Positions 25,824 to 35,732 of a stretch of DNA of 64,000 nucleotides are shown here, piece after piece (the first letter of the stretch is position 1; the number at the start of each line of letters is the position of its first letter). This DNA comes from Gordonia zhaorongruii (lineage in GTDB: Bacteria; Actinomycetota; Actinomycetes; Mycobacteriales; Mycobacteriaceae), in assembly GCF_007559005.1 (NCBI RefSeq), contig NZ_CP041763.1:838463-902462 (forward strand), written 5' to 3'. Below the pieces are notes generated by a model, which worked only from the letters and a program-made list of their open reading frames with translations, did not search any database and was not told the origin of the DNA. Position numbers and translations under genes: made by a program.

Positions 25824-26525
25824 CTAGTTCAGGACGACCAGCCACACGGCGATGTAGTGCAGCAACGCGGCGATAGCGGTGCACGCATGGAACACCTCGT
25901 GGTATCCGAACACGCCAGGCCACGGCTCCGGCCAACTCAGGGCGTACAGAATGCCGCCGAGACTGTAGAAGAGCCCACCGGCGGCGAGTAGCACCAGCAC
26001 CGCCACGCCCGCCTTGTCGAGCAGGCCCGGGAGCACGAACACGATCATCCACCCGAGTGCCGTGTACAGGATCACCCCGAGCCAACGCGGGGACTCCGGC
26101 CACAGCATCTTGACCATGACGCCGATGGCCGCGCCGGTCCACACGATCCCGAGAACCCACCAACGAGTCGAGCCGCCGAGGCCCATCATGCAGAACGGGG
26201 TGTACGTGCCTGCGATGAACACGAAGATCATCGAATGGTCGGCGCGCTTCATCGCGATCCGCACCGACGGCGATGTCCAGTTGATCCGGTGATAGACGCT
26301 GCTCACCGTGAACAGCGCGCAGATGGTGAGCACGTAGACGACCACCGACACGACCGGCCACGCCGACCGGTGCATGGCGGTGCCGACGATCAGGATGATG
26401 CCGACCGCGGCCGCGATGAACGACGAGTACTTGTGGATCACGCCCCGGAGGGTCGGCTTGTCCGCGTGGGCGAGGTCGGACGAGATCGACGGGTCGGAGG
26501 GATCCGCGGCCGGCGGCTGATTCAT
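25824..26525 (-). CDS. Hemolysin III / YqfA family membrane protein
   Basis: A 233-residue protein of the HlyIII/PAQR superfamily with seven TM helices. The conserved metal-site residues are visible in SSVYHRINWTSPSVRIAMKR and ADHSMIFVFIAGTYTPFCMM, and in the last loop YHEVFHACTAIAALLHYIAV (two His). The name is historical; PAQR proteins are probable membrane-embedded hydrolases, with a role in membrane fluidity in some bacteria. Start ATG 26525 has a -10 box TACCGT (26532-26537) six bases upstream, so it is probably leaderless. Homologue of Rv1085c, and divergent from the prenyl transferase as in mycobacteria. Confidence 0.88.
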   Translation of the reverse strand: MNQPPAADPSDPSISSDLAHADKPTLRGVIHKYSSFIAAAVGIILIVGTAMHRSAWPVVSVVVYVLTICALFTVSSVYHRINWTSPSVRIAMKRADHSMIFVFIAGTYTPFCMMGLGGSTRWWVLGIVWTGAAIGVMVKMLWPESPRWLGVILYTALGWMIVFVLPGLLDKAGVAVLVLLAAGGLFYSLGGILYALSWPEPWPGVFGYHEVFHACTAIAALLHYIAVWLVVLN

Positions 26526-26583
26526 GAGATTACGGTACCGTAGGTTGCGAACGGTCTAGTTCCAGCGGCGTAACATCGCGGCT

Positions 26584-27360
26584 GTGAAATTGCTTCCGGA
26601 CGCTCTGCGCAGCGGCATGTACCGCGTCTACGAGAGTCGCCTCGTGCAATTGATGGACACCGAGCGGGTGCCGAGGCATGTGGCGATCATCTGCGACGGC
26701 AACCGGCGGTGGGCCAGGGAAGCCGGCTTCGAGGACGTCAGCCACGGCCATCGGGTCGGCGCCAAGCGGATCGCGGACATGCTCGGCTGGTGCGCGGAGC
26801 TCGGCATCGGTGCGGTCACCATCTACCTGCTCTCCACCGAGAACCTGTCGAGAGAGTCCGACGAGCTCGACGCGCTCATGAAGATCGTCCCGGACATCGT
26901 CGACGAGATCTCGCACGGCGACTGGCGGGTCCGCATCGTCGGCAAGCTCGACCATCTGCCCGAGCCGGTGGCCGACCGGCTCCGGGAGGCGTCGGCGCGC
27001 ACCGACGACCTCTCCGGGATGAACGTCAACGTGGCGGTCGGATACGGCGGACGCCAGGAGATCGTCGACGCCGTCCAGTCGCTGCTCTCCTCGGCAGCTG
27101 AGTCCGGCGCAGACCCGGCCGAGATGGTGGATGCGGTGAGCGTCGCCGGCATCGACGCCAACCTCTACACGTCCGGCCAACCCGATCCCGACCTCGTCAT
27201 CCGCACGTCGGGGGAGCAGCGCCTCAGCGGTTTCCTGCTGTGGCAGAGCGCCTACTCCGAGATCTGGTTCACCGACGCCTATTGGCCGGAATTCCGTAGG
27301 GTGGACTTCCTACGGGCGCTCCGCGACTACGCGGCCCGGAATCGCCGTTTCGGAAAGTAG
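26584..27360 (+). CDS. Isoprenyl (cis-prenyl) transferase, Rv1086-like
   Basis: A 258-residue undecaprenyl-diphosphate-synthase-family enzyme. Catalytic Asp and first substrate site: HVAIICDGNRRWAREAGF; further signatures are YLLSTENLSRESDEL and PDPDLVIRTSGEQRLSGFLL, WQSAYSEIWFTDAYWPEF. In M. tuberculosis the homologue at this position (Rv1086) makes the short Z,E-farnesyl diphosphate, and a separate enzyme makes decaprenyl diphosphate; a short-chain product is thus likely but chain length cannot be read directly. GTG 26584 lies seven bases after a -10 box TAACAT (26571-26576), fitting a leaderless message. Confidence 0.9.
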   Translation: MKLLPDALRSGMYRVYESRLVQLMDTERVPRHVAIICDGNRRWAREAGFEDVSHGHRVGAKRIADMLGWCAELGIGAVTIYLLSTENLSRESDELDALMKIVPDIVDEISHGDWRVRIVGKLDHLPEPVADRLREASARTDDLSGMNVNVAVGYGGRQEIVDAVQSLLSSAAESGADPAEMVDAVSVAGIDANLYTSGQPDPDLVIRTSGEQRLSGFLLWQSAYSEIWFTDAYWPEFRRVDFLRALRDYAARNRRFGK

Positions 27361-27388
27361 ATTCGGACTCCTAGACGAGAGGATTCGC

Positions 27389-28144
27389 GTGCGAGTGACA
27401 GTGGTCGGTGCAACCGGACAATTCGGCGCCCTCGTCAGTGAGCGGCTCGAAGAATCCGGCGGCGCCGTCGTCCGCGCACATCGGGGCAGCGGGGTCAACG
27501 CGGTCACCGGAGAGGGCCTCGCCGACGCGTGCGCCGGCTCCGACGTGATCGTCGACGTCACCAACTTCGCGTCGCGGAGCGGAGCGAAGTCGCGGCGGTT
27601 CTTCGGTTCGGTCGCACGCAACGTCTCGCTCGTCGCCAGTCAGACCGGGGCGCACGTCGTGTACCTCACGATCGTGGGTGCGGCCGAGCCGGACGTGCAC
27701 GCCAAGATGGGGCATTACCAGGGCAAAGCCGAGCAGGAGTCGGTATACGCCGCCGAGTTGGGGGCCGGCGCGACCGCCGTCGCATCCGTCCAGTGGTACT
27801 CGCTGGCCGAGACCTTCCTGTCGATGATGAAGGTCGGGCCGGTTGCGATGCTGCCGCACATGCTCAGCAAGCCCGCGGCCGCGGAGGACGTGGCCGCGGA
27901 GTTCGCGCGCGTCGTGCTCGACCCGAACCGGCCGCAGCGGTTCACCGTCGCCGGACCCGACGTGATCGACATGGCCGATGTCGGGCGACGGATCGCGGCG
28001 GTGGACGGGAAACCGAAGAGGATCCGGGCGATCAACTTCGGCGGCCCCGCGATGCGGTCGGGGAAGCTGATCCCCGACCGTCCCGACGCGGTCACCGCCA
28101 TCACGCTCGATCAGTGGCTGGACGCCCGTACCCGAGGCCGCTGA
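27389..28144 (+). CDS. NAD(P)H-binding NmrA/SDR-family protein
   Basis: A 251-residue atypical short-chain dehydrogenase. The N-terminal dinucleotide motif is VTVVGATGQFGALVSERL. The sequence continues through VIVDVTNFASRSG, HVVYLTIVGAAEPDVHAKMG and HYQGKAEQESVYAAE (YxxK-like) to a C-terminal segment with FTVAGPDVIDMADVGRRI, typical of NmrA-like proteins. Substrate unknown; members range from redox sensors to quinone oxidoreductases. GTG 27389 has GAGAGG upstream. It overlaps ybaK by one base (TGATG), so they form a unit. Confidence 0.78.
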   Translation: MRVTVVGATGQFGALVSERLEESGGAVVRAHRGSGVNAVTGEGLADACAGSDVIVDVTNFASRSGAKSRRFFGSVARNVSLVASQTGAHVVYLTIVGAAEPDVHAKMGHYQGKAEQESVYAAELGAGATAVASVQWYSLAETFLSMMKVGPVAMLPHMLSKPAAAEDVAAEFARVVLDPNRPQRFTVAGPDVIDMADVGRRIAAVDGKPKRIRAINFGGPAMRSGKLIPDRPDAVTAITLDQWLDARTRGR

Positions 28145-28656
28145 TGGCGGCGACGCCCGCTGTCGCTGCGCTGGAGCAGGCAGGTGTCGATGCCGCCGTC
28201 CACCGGTACCCGCACGATCGTCGTTCCACCGATTACGGTGCGGAGGCCGTCGAGGCGATGGCCGAACTCGGCATTCCGGCGGAACGGATCCTCAAGACCC
28301 TGGTCGTCGAGGTGGCGGCGGCCGACGGCGTGCGAGGACTGGCCGTCGCCGTCGTTCCGGTACCGGAGAAATTGTCGCTCAAAGCCGTGGCGAAAGCGCT
28401 GGGTGCCGCGAAGGTGACCATGGCCGATACGCAGAAAGTCACGCGGACAACGGGTTACGTCATCGGGGGTGTGTCCCCGGTTGGTCAGAAGTCGGCGTTG
28501 CCGACGGTGATCGATGAGTCGGCGCTCATCTGGGACACGGTGCTGTGCAGTGCCGGCAGGCGTGGTCTGGAGATCGAACTCGCACCCGCGGACCTCGTCG
28601 CCGTCACCGGTGCGGTCGTCGCCGACATCACAGCTTCCGCAGGCGGACGCGGTTGA
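28144..28656 (+). CDS. ybaK: Aminoacyl-tRNA deacylase, YbaK/EbsC type
   Basis: A 170-residue YbaK-family protein that hydrolyses Cys-tRNA(Pro) or similar mischarged tRNAs. Visible marks: [35 protein letters not shown] (the conserved Lys), [20 protein letters not shown] (RxTGYVxGG), [20 protein letters not shown] and [15 protein letters not shown]. The ATG overlaps the stop of the upstream gene. Its 3' end overlaps the 3' end of coaA on the opposite strand by 29 bp, an unusual antisense overlap of two coding ends. Confidence 0.88.
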   Translation: MAATPAVAALEQAGVDAAVHRYPHDRRSTDYGAEAVEAMAELGIPAERILKTLVVEVAAADGVRGLAVAVVPVPEKLSLKAVAKALGAAKVTMADTQKVTRTTGYVIGGVSPVGQKSALPTVIDESALIWDTVLCSAGRRGLEIELAPADLVAVTGAVVADITASAGGRG

Positions 28657-29569
28657 TCGCGTGGTCACGGTCCTTGCGGAGCACGACCGTCGCACGTGGT
28701 CGGGTCGGCAGGATGTTCTCGATCAGGTTGGGCCGGTTGATCGACGTCCAGATGTCGCGGGCCGCGATCCGCGCCTGCTGATCGGTCAACGACGCGTAGT
28801 GGTGGAAGTGCGCGGCCGGATTGGCGAACGACGTCGTCCGCATCTGCAGGAAGCGGGCGATGTACCAGCGCTCGATGTCGGAGGTCTTCGCGTCGACGTA
28901 GATCGAGAAGTCGAACAGGTCGGCAACCGCGAGGGTCGCACCGGTCTGCAGCACGTTCAGGCCTTCGACGATTAGGATGTCGGGCTGCCGGACCTCGTGC
29001 ACCTCGTCGGGGACGATGTCGTAGCTGACATGCGAGTACACCGGGGCGGTCACCAGTGCCGCACCGGATTTCACCTCGGTGACGAAGCGCAGGAGTGCGC
29101 GCCGGTCGTACGACTCGGGGAAGCCCTTGCGGTGCATGATCCCGCGGCGTTCGAGTTCGGCAGTCGGATAGAGGAACCCGTCCGTGGTGACCAGATCGAC
29201 CTTGGGGTGGGTCTCCCACCGGGAGAGCAGCTTGGCCAGCACGCGGGCCGTCGTCGACTTGCCGACCGCGACGCTGCCCGCGATGCCGATGACGAAGGGC
29301 ACCTGCCGGTTTCGCTGGTGCTCGCCGAGGAACGTCGACGTGGCGGCGAACAGCCGCTGGCGCGCCTCGACCTGGAGGTGGATGAGTCGGGAGATCGGCA
29401 GGTACACCTCGGCGACCTCGTTGAGGTCGATCTGCTCACCCATGCCGACGAGCTCTTCGAGTTCGTCCTCGTTGAGGACCATCGGCATCGACTGTCGCAA
29501 TTCACGCCATTGCCGACGGTCGAGTTCGAGGTACAGGCCGGGGTCGCGATCACTGGAATGGCGAGCCAT
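28628..29569 (-). CDS. coaA: Type I pantothenate kinase
   Basis: A 313-residue bacterial PanK-I that phosphorylates pantothenate, the first and rate-setting step of coenzyme A synthesis. The P-loop is [40 protein letters not shown] and [16 protein letters not shown] follow, with [11 protein letters not shown] and the C-terminal [23 protein letters not shown] 29569 gives [10 protein letters not shown], matching the M. tuberculosis protein in length (312); the frame is open to a GTG at 29596. A TACCGT box eight bases before ATG suggests a leaderless message. Feedback by CoA is expected from the family. Confidence 0.94.
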   Translation of the reverse strand: MARHSSDRDPGLYLELDRRQWRELRQSMPMVLNEDELEELVGMGEQIDLNEVAEVYLPISRLIHLQVEARQRLFAATSTFLGEHQRNRQVPFVIGIAGSVAVGKSTTARVLAKLLSRWETHPKVDLVTTDGFLYPTAELERRGIMHRKGFPESYDRRALLRFVTEVKSGAALVTAPVYSHVSYDIVPDEVHEVRQPDILIVEGLNVLQTGATLAVADLFDFSIYVDAKTSDIERWYIARFLQMRTTSFANPAAHFHHYASLTDQQARIAARDIWTSINRPNLIENILPTRPRATVVLRKDRDHAINRVRLRKL

Positions 29570-29622
29570 GGATGGTAACGGTACAGGCTGCGCCACGGAG
29601 AGCGATCGGTAGCGTGAACGGC

Positions 29623-30849
29623 ATGACAGCAGCGGCGCGCACCTCGGACGATCCGGTGATCGAGTACCTACGCCTGGGCTTGGCCTTCGATCGCGTCGAG
29701 GAGGGGTTCGTCGACGCCTTCACGGGTGATCCGGAGCTGCGCGCCGAAGCGGAGAACGCTCCTCGCCCCGAGCCCGCGGACCTCGCGGTACGCGCCCGGG
29801 AACTGCTCTCCCGCCTGCCCGACGGGCTGCCGGCTGATCGCGCCGAGTTCGTCGCCGCGCACGTGCGGGCGCTGGAGTGCTCGGCTCGCAAGTTCGCGGG
29901 CGAGGACATCGGATTCGTCGACGAGGTCCGCGCCTACTTCGACGTCGACATCGCTCCCGCCGATGACGCGCACTACCGCCAGGCCCACGAGCGCCTCGCC
30001 GACGCCCTCGGCGTCCCCGGCGCCACCGGGGAGACGCTGCGCGCCGAGTACCAGCGGTACCGGCGCAACGAGGAGATCCCGGCGAAGCTGACCGAACCGT
30101 TGATCGATGCGTTCGCCAGCAGCCTGCGCGACGTCGTCCGCGCCGAGTTCCCGCTGCCGACAGATGAGGTCGTCGAGTTCGAGGTGGTCTCCGACAAGCC
30201 GTGGTCGGGATTCAACTACTACCGCGGCGACTACCGGTCGACGGTCGCGGTCAACACCGATCTTCCGCAGCACATGTCGAACCTGCCCGGGCTGATCGCC
30301 CACGAGGCGTACCCGGGACACCACACCGAGCACTGCCGAAAGGAGCGTGAACTCGTCGGCACCGGGCAGCTCGAGCACCAGATCTTCCTCGTCAACACGC
30401 CGCAGTGCCTGATGGCCGAAGGGCTCGCCGATCATGCGCTCGTCGCCGCGATGGGCGCGTCCTGGCAGGAGTGGGCAGCCGAGGTATACGCGGACTTCGG
30501 TCTCCGGTTCGACGCGGAGAAGGCGCGTGCGGTGTCCGGTGCGGCGGCCGGGCTGCTCACTGTCCGGCAGGATGCGGCGCTCGCCCTGCACGACCGCCAT
30601 CAGGACGCCGACACCGTCGCCGCATTCCTGGAGAAGTGGTTGCTGGTGGCGCCGGATCGTGCGCGTCAGATGCTCCGATTTCTGACCTCGCCGCTCTGGC
30701 GTGCCTACATCTCCACCTATGTGGAGGGTTACCAGTTGCTCGGCACGTGGCTCGACGACGCGCCCGCTGGAGGCCGACTCGGCCGATTCGGACGCCTGCT
30801 CGACGAACCGCTCACCCCGGCGGTTCTCCGATCCGAGCTCGCGCTCTAG
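29623..30849 (+). CDS. DUF885 family protein, probable metal-dependent hydrolase
   Basis: A 408-residue protein of the DUF885 group, distantly gluzincin-like. The metal motif is [20 protein letters not shown], with a second Glu candidate in [17 protein letters not shown]. Members are annotated as putative carboxypeptidases without proven substrate. ATG 29623 is used, since TAGCGT (29610-29615) lies seven bases upstream; GTG 29614 in frame is an alternative. It stands between coaA and glyA, an insertion relative to the Rv1092c-Rv1093 order, and ends 11 bp before the glyA start. Confidence 0.78.
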   Translation: MTAAARTSDDPVIEYLRLGLAFDRVEEGFVDAFTGDPELRAEAENAPRPEPADLAVRARELLSRLPDGLPADRAEFVAAHVRALECSARKFAGEDIGFVDEVRAYFDVDIAPADDAHYRQAHERLADALGVPGATGETLRAEYQRYRRNEEIPAKLTEPLIDAFASSLRDVVRAEFPLPTDEVVEFEVVSDKPWSGFNYYRGDYRSTVAVNTDLPQHMSNLPGLIAHEAYPGHHTEHCRKERELVGTGQLEHQIFLVNTPQCLMAEGLADHALVAAMGASWQEWAAEVYADFGLRFDAEKARAVSGAAAGLLTVRQDAALALHDRHQDADTVAAFLEKWLLVAPDRARQMLRFLTSPLWRAYISTYVEGYQLLGTWLDDAPAGGRLGRFGRLLDEPLTPAVLRSELAL

Positions 30850-30860
30850 ACTTGGCTGCT

Positions 30861-32153
30861 ATGAGCCTGTTTACGCAGTCCCTGGCCGACCTCGATCCCG
30901 ACGTCGCCGCAGCCATGAACGGCGAGCTGTCGCGCCAGCGCGACACGCTCGAGATGATCGCGTCGGAGAACTTCGTGCCGCGCGCAGTGCTGCAGGCGCA
31001 GGGCAGCGTGCTGACCAACAAGTACGCCGAGGGCTACCCGGGCCGCCGCTACTACGGCGGCTGCGAGTACGTCGACGTCGTCGAGGACATCGCGCGCGCC
31101 CGGGCCAAGGAGCTCTTCGGCGCCGAGTTCGCCAACGTCCAGTCGCATGCGGGCGCGCAGGCGAACGCCGCCGTCCTGCAGGCGCTCATGCAGCCGGGCG
31201 AGACCCTGCTGGGGCTCGACCTCGCGCACGGCGGTCACCTCACCCACGGCATGCGCCTCAACTTCTCGGGCAAGCTGTACGAGAACGTCTTCTACGGCGT
31301 GAGCAAGGAGGACTTCCGCGTCGACATGGACGAGGTGCGCAAGATCGCCCTCGACTCCAAGCCGAAGGTGATCGTCGCAGGCTGGTCCGCCTACCCGCGC
31401 ACGCTCGACTTCGCGGCCTTCCGATCGATCGCCGACGAGGTCGGCGCGCACCTGTGGGTCGACATGGCGCACTTCGCGGGCCTCGTGGCAGCGGGTCTGC
31501 ACCCGAACCCCGTCGAGCACGCCGACGTCGTCTCCACCACCGTCCACAAGACCCTCGGCGGACCGCGGTCGGGCATGATCCTCGCCAAGCAGGAGTGGGC
31601 CAAGAAGCTGAACTCGGCGGTGTTCCCCGGTCAGCAGGGCGGACCGCTCATGCACGCCGTCGCAGCCAAGGCCGTCGCACTGAAGGTCGCAGGCACCGAC
31701 GAGTTCGCCGAACGTCAGCGTCGCACCGTCTCGGGCGCCAAGATCCTCGCTGACCGGCTGCTGCACGACGACGTCTCGAAGGCGGGCGTCACCGTCCTCA
31801 CCGGCGGCACCGACGTCCACCTGGTGCTCGTCGACCTGCGCGATTCCGACCTCGACGGCCAGCAGGCGGAGGATCTGCTGCACGAGATCGGCATCACCGT
31901 CAACCGGAACGCCGTGCCCTTCGATCCGCGTCCGCCGATGGTCACCTCGGGGCTGCGAATCGGTACCCCGGCGCTCGCGACGCGCGGGTTCGGCGACACC
32001 GAGTTCGCCGAGGTCGCCGACATCATCGCGACGGCTCTCGCCGCCGGAAAATCAGCCGACGTCGCCGCCCTGCGCGGACGTGTCAGCGCCCTCGCGCTCG
32101 ATTTCCCCCTGTACGAGGGACTCGAGCAGTGGGGTCTGATGAGCGGCGAGTGA
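30861..32153 (+). CDS. glyA: Serine hydroxymethyltransferase
   Basis: A 430-residue PLP enzyme interconverting serine and tetrahydrofolate with glycine and 5,10-methylene-THF, the main one-carbon source. Motifs: [39 protein letters not shown], the PLP lysine in [18 protein letters not shown] and [18 protein letters not shown]. The ATG follows a -10 box TAGACT (30847-30852) by eight bases, within the end of the upstream gene, so a leaderless transcript of its own is likely. Positional homologue of Rv1093 (glyA1). Confidence 0.95.
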   Translation: MSLFTQSLADLDPDVAAAMNGELSRQRDTLEMIASENFVPRAVLQAQGSVLTNKYAEGYPGRRYYGGCEYVDVVEDIARARAKELFGAEFANVQSHAGAQANAAVLQALMQPGETLLGLDLAHGGHLTHGMRLNFSGKLYENVFYGVSKEDFRVDMDEVRKIALDSKPKVIVAGWSAYPRTLDFAAFRSIADEVGAHLWVDMAHFAGLVAAGLHPNPVEHADVVSTTVHKTLGGPRSGMILAKQEWAKKLNSAVFPGQQGGPLMHAVAAKAVALKVAGTDEFAERQRRTVSGAKILADRLLHDDVSKAGVTVLTGGTDVHLVLVDLRDSDLDGQQAEDLLHEIGITVNRNAVPFDPRPPMVTSGLRIGTPALATRGFGDTEFAEVADIIATALAAGKSADVAALRGRVSALALDFPLYEGLEQWGLMSGE

Positions 32154-32201
32154 GAGCCTACGGTTACGTAACGTTCAGTCAGGTCGTTTAGGGTGGTTCA
32201 C

Positions 32202-33071
32202 GTGTCAGTTTTGAGTGAAGACGAGTTGGTCACTGCGCTGGAGAAGGCGCTCCCGGAGATCACCGAGGACCACGCCGCCAACATGGTGGCCTGGAACCCG
32301 AGTGAATGGGTGCCCTGGGACAAGGGCCGGAACTTCGCGTTCCTGGGTGGCGAGGACTACGACCCCAGCGAGCAGTCGCTGTCGGACACCTCTGCGGCCG
32401 GACTCCTGGCGCTGCTCCTGACGAAGGACAACCTGCCGTCCTTCCACCGCATCCTCGCCAAGCACTTCCCGCCGTTCTCCGACTGGCGTCAGCTCGTCGG
32501 CGCGTGGACCGCTGAGGACAACCGGCACTCGATCGTGCTGCGCGACTACCTGGTGGTCACGCGTGCGACCGACCCCGTCGACGCCGAGAACCGGCGCCGG
32601 ATCCACGTGGTCGCCGGCTGGCGCCAGTCGCCGGAGGCCGTCGCCGGGCTCGGACCGATGGACGCGCTGGCCATGCTGGCGGTTCACGAGAACCAATGCG
32701 CGCACTTCGCTGCTGAGTTGATCAAGACCGTCGACGACGAAGAGCTGGTCCAGATCCTGGAGAAGGTCCGCGCCGATGACGCCGCGCAGGCCACCTGGTT
32801 CGCCGACTTCCTCGCCGCGGGCACGGTCGCCGATCAGGAGACGACCGTCCTCGCCGTGGATCGCGCGCTCGAGGCGATCGAGCACATCGGCTCGGACGTC
32901 GCCGACTTCGAGGCCCAGATGGAGCTCCTCGCCGATTTCGAGACCGCTGCATCCGACGCGGCGATCGCCCGTACGCTCGCCGATGCACTCAAGATCGAGA
33001 GCCTGCAGAGCCTCAGTGATGAGGCGCAGGCCGCTCGCGATCGCATCCTGGAGCGTGCTTCCGCGAGCTGA
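32202..33071 (+). CDS. Acyl-ACP desaturase-like protein (DesA2 type)
   Basis: A 289-residue all-helical protein of the FA_desaturase_2 (ferritin-like) family, homologue of Rv1094. The family's first ExNRH site appears as WTAEDNRHSIVLRDYLVVTR, with Asp where the iron-binding Glu normally precedes Asn, and the second site as LAVHENQCAHFAAELIK, where Gln replaces the usual Glu three residues before His. The diiron centre may thus be incomplete, as I recall reported for M. tuberculosis DesA2. It may bind acyl-ACP without desaturating it. GTG 32202 is chosen because TAGGGT (32189-32194) lies seven bases upstream. Confidence 0.85.
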   Translation: MSVLSEDELVTALEKALPEITEDHAANMVAWNPSEWVPWDKGRNFAFLGGEDYDPSEQSLSDTSAAGLLALLLTKDNLPSFHRILAKHFPPFSDWRQLVGAWTAEDNRHSIVLRDYLVVTRATDPVDAENRRRIHVVAGWRQSPEAVAGLGPMDALAMLAVHENQCAHFAAELIKTVDDEELVQILEKVRADDAAQATWFADFLAAGTVADQETTVLAVDRALEAIEHIGSDVADFEAQMELLADFETAASDAAIARTLADALKIESLQSLSDEAQAARDRILERASAS

Positions 33072-33095
33072 TCGGCCGCCCGGCAGTTCTCCGGA

Positions 33096-33134
33096 CCAGG
33101 CGTTCGAGTCCCGACCAGGGACTTGAACGCCTGG
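33096..33134 (+). terminator. Strong intrinsic terminator after the DesA2-like gene
   Basis: CCAGGCGTTCGAGTCCC pairs with GGGACTTGAACGCCTGG with one mismatch around GACCA, followed by TTTCTTTT. It is the cleanest rho-independent terminator in the window. Confidence 0.92.
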
Positions 33135-33414
33135 TTTCTTTTCGCCGGTCATCGGGTCGTTTTCGCGTTACTCAAGGTTCACCGACACGCTGAACGCCAT
33201 TGGCGAGTCGGCGACCTCTCCCGGCGTACGTTGAGCCTTGACGGGCCGTGGGGAAGCGGTTCGTTCGGGAGGTTCAATTCGTGCATCACTCACGTGTCAC
33301 GAGAGGACCGGCCCCGGTCCTCGCCGACGTCGACTGACCTCGATACCAGGCAAGAACCGACCGGCCGGAGAAACTCGGACCGCGCGGGAGCCGCGCGGCG
33401 CCAAGGAGCCAGAC
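33135..33414 (+). other. Upstream region of phoH, 280 bp, with open in-frame extension
   Basis: No gene is firmly supported here. The phoH frame stays open back to a GTG at 33238, adding 59 Arg-rich residues that lack similarity to PhoH. A hairpin GAGGACCGG/CCGGTCCTC (33303-33322) lies within. In mycobacteria a small antitoxin gene (phoAT) precedes phoH2, so a short protein could be encoded here, but I cannot show it. Confidence 0.35.
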
Positions 33415-34716
33415 GTGACCGCACGCACCTACGTCCTCGACACCTCCGTACTGCTTTCCGACCCATGGGCGGCGACCCGATTCGCCGAGCACCACGTCGT
33501 GCTGCCCCTGGTCGTGATCAGTGAGCTCGAGGGCAAACGCCACCACAGCGAACTCGGATGGTTCGCCCGTCAAGCGCTCCGACTCCTCGACGACATGCGC
33601 ATCGAGCACGGACGCCTCGACGAGCCGCTGCCGGTCGGCGACGATGACGGAACCGTGCAGGTGGAGCTCAATCACACCGATCCGGCGATTCTGCCCGCCG
33701 GGTTCCGCACCGACACCAACGACTCGCGGATCCTCGCCTGCGCACTGAACCTGCGCGCCGAGGGACGCGACGTCACCCTGGTATCGAAGGACACGCCGCT
33801 CCGGGTGAAGGCCGGCGCGGTCGGTCTCGCGGCCGACGAGTACCACGCGCAGGACGTGGTGGTCTCAGGCTGGACCGGGATGAGCGAACTCGACGTGTCC
33901 GACATGGACGTCGACTCGCTGTTCTCCGACGGCGTGGTCGACGTCGACGACGCGCGTGATCTGCCCTGCCACACCGGTGTCCGGATGCTGAGCGCCGGTA
34001 ACAGTGCGCTCGGCCGAGTCACCGAGAACAAGCAGGTCCAGTTGGTCCGCGGCGACCGTGAGGTATTCGGGATCCGCGGCCGTTCCGCGGAGCAGCGGGT
34101 GGCGCTCGATCTGCTTCTCGACGAATCGGTCGGCATCGTCTCACTGGGCGGCAAGGCGGGCACCGGTAAATCGGCCCTCGCGCTGTGCGCCGGACTGGAG
34201 GCGGTGCTCGAGCGCCGGACCCAGCGCAAACTGGTCGTCTTCCGGCCGCTGTACGCGGTCGGCGGACAGAATCTCGGGTACCTGCCCGGCAGCGAGTCGG
34301 AGAAGATGGGGCCGTGGGCCCAGGCGGTGTTCGACACCCTGGAAGGCCTGGTCTCCACCGAGGTCATAGAGGAGGTCCTCTCGCGCGGCATGCTCGAGGT
34401 GCTGCCGCTCACGCACATCCGCGGGCGGTCGCTCCACGACTCCTACGTCATCGTCGACGAGGCGCAGTCGCTGGAACGCAACGTGCTCCTGACGGTCCTG
34501 TCTCGTCTGGGCGGAGGCTCACGCGTGGTCCTCACACACGACGTCGCGCAGCGTGACAACCTGCGCGTCGGACGGCACGACGGTGTCGCTGCGGTCATCG
34601 AGAAGCTGAAGGGCCACCCGCTCTTCGCGCACATGACCCTCAACCGCAGTGAGCGGTCGCCGATCGCGGCGCTGGTCACCGAGATGCTCGAGGAATTCTC
34701 ACCCAACACGCCGTAG
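33415..34716 (+). CDS. PIN-PhoH fusion protein (PhoH2), RNase/RNA helicase
   Basis: A 433-residue two-domain protein. An N-terminal PIN nuclease domain begins [20 protein letters not shown] and contains further acidic residues ([31 protein letters not shown]). The C-terminal PhoH ATPase has Walker [21 protein letters not shown], then [20 protein letters not shown] and Walker [19 protein letters not shown]. Mycobacterial PhoH2 unwinds and cuts RNA and forms a toxin-antitoxin pair. GTG 33415 has AAGGAG seven bases upstream. Positional homologue of Rv1095. It is followed by a 64-bp palindromic element shared with the convergent gene. Confidence 0.9.
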   Translation: MTARTYVLDTSVLLSDPWAATRFAEHHVVLPLVVISELEGKRHHSELGWFARQALRLLDDMRIEHGRLDEPLPVGDDDGTVQVELNHTDPAILPAGFRTDTNDSRILACALNLRAEGRDVTLVSKDTPLRVKAGAVGLAADEYHAQDVVVSGWTGMSELDVSDMDVDSLFSDGVVDVDDARDLPCHTGVRMLSAGNSALGRVTENKQVQLVRGDREVFGIRGRSAEQRVALDLLLDESVGIVSLGGKAGTGKSALALCAGLEAVLERRTQRKLVVFRPLYAVGGQNLGYLPGSESEKMGPWAQAVFDTLEGLVSTEVIEEVLSRGMLEVLPLTHIRGRSLHDSYVIVDEAQSLERNVLLTVLSRLGGGSRVVLTHDVAQRDNLRVGRHDGVAAVIEKLKGHPLFAHMTLNRSERSPIAALVTEMLEEFSPNTP

Positions 34717-34732
34717 AGGCGACGCGTCGTCG

Positions 34733-34796
34733 GAGTGGTACCGCACACGAGCGGCAACGGTCTATAGGGCAACGCCGTCGCTGTGCGGTACCACTC
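34733..34796. repeat. 64-bp palindromic element, copy 1
   Basis: Perfect 15-bp arms GAGTGGTACCGCACA (34733-34747) and TGTGCGGTACCACTC (34782-34796) around a 34-base middle that contains CTATAGGGCAACGCC. The same element, exactly the same length, occurs at 35733-35796. It lies between the convergent stops of phoH and the DUF559 gene, whose stop overlaps it by two bases. Confidence 0.85.
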
Positions 34797-35619
34797 AGAC
34801 GAGACGTGACGGACGCAGATGAGCGCCGTTTCGGACGGCGTCCATGATCTTCGCGGTGGTGACGTCCCAATCGAAGACGATCTGCCCGTAGGTGAACCGC
34901 AACGGCGTGTACCCGTGAGCGTGCGCATCGACGTCCCGGACGCGGTCACCGCTGAAGTGCGAGCGGTCGGCGTGGTACTCCCACCCGTCGATCTCGATGA
35001 TCAGGTAGTCGCCGACCAGCAGATCGACCCGGCCCACGCGCGGAATGGGGACCTGGATCCGGACTCGCACGTTCCGGCTGCGCAGCCACACCCGGAGCAT
35101 GGTCTCGGGCCCGGACTCCGACCGGGCATCGCACCGGGCGAGCAGTCGGTGAATGCGTTTCGGTGCGTGCCGCAGTCGGTACTCGATCTCATCGGAACTC
35201 ATCAACTGCGTGTTCAGCAGAGAGTCGCAGACGACGACGAAACCCCCGTCGTCCAGGCAGCGCGCAGCGTATGCCAGAGCGGTCGGCAGATCGTCGACGG
35301 CGCCGTACTCCGACTCGGGCCGGCCGAACCGGCGGCAGAACGGCCCGGGGAGATTCTGCACCGCCCAGCGGTTTCCACGCACATGCAGATCGTGATGCTT
35401 CGGCACCCAGACTCCCGCTCGGCCCAGAGCGGAGACACAGCTGAGCACGCCCCCGCGGGCCACGGCGCGGACGACGTCGCCCGGAGCATCGCCGACCGCG
35501 TACCAGCCGTGGCGCAGCCGACGCGCGGTGCCGTCTCGGACGAGGCTCTCGAATCCCGCGCGTCCCTGGATACCGCGGATCTCCGCGGCCGTGTACACGC
35601 CGCTGCGCATCTGCTCCAT
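34795..35619 (-). CDS. DUF559 endonuclease-like protein
   Basis: A 274-residue protein common in Gordonia-like genomes. Residues about 1-170 form an AbiEi-like or uncharacterised region (VYTAAEIRGIQGRAGFESLV; LRHGWYAVGDAPGDV). The C-terminal 90 residues look like a DUF559/Vsr-type PD-(D/E)xK nuclease: an early Glu in SGPETMLRVWLRSR, then GRVDLLVGDYLIIEIDGWEY with the Asp and Glu-x-Asp pattern, and HADRSHFSGDRVRDVDAHAH. Cellular role unknown; such genes occur as solitary, patchily distributed accessory genes. It is bracketed by the two 64-bp palindromic elements, whose starts are exactly 1,000 bp apart. The ATG start has no strong ribosome-binding site. Confidence 0.72.
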   Translation of the reverse strand: MEQMRSGVYTAAEIRGIQGRAGFESLVRDGTARRLRHGWYAVGDAPGDVVRAVARGGVLSCVSALGRAGVWVPKHHDLHVRGNRWAVQNLPGPFCRRFGRPESEYGAVDDLPTALAYAARCLDDGGFVVVCDSLLNTQLMSSDEIEYRLRHAPKRIHRLLARCDARSESGPETMLRVWLRSRNVRVRIQVPIPRVGRVDLLVGDYLIIEIDGWEYHADRSHFSGDRVRDVDAHAHGYTPLRFTYGQIVFDWDVTTAKIMDAVRNGAHLRPSRLV

Positions 35620-35732
35620 GACCAGAGGATCGCCGAGCGCTGTGCGAGCGGTGGCCGCGAATCGTCAGACGATCGGCGATTGTGGATGGTTCAGCGATTT
35701 CCCACAGTCGTGGCGCCTCCTGTCACTCGTCT

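Noticed and set aside
33123..33524. 133-codon plus-strand frame as phoH antitoxin
   Set aside because: It overlaps phoH by over 100 bp in another frame, starts inside the terminator stem, and its Arg-rich end is typical of a shadow of a GC-rich gene.
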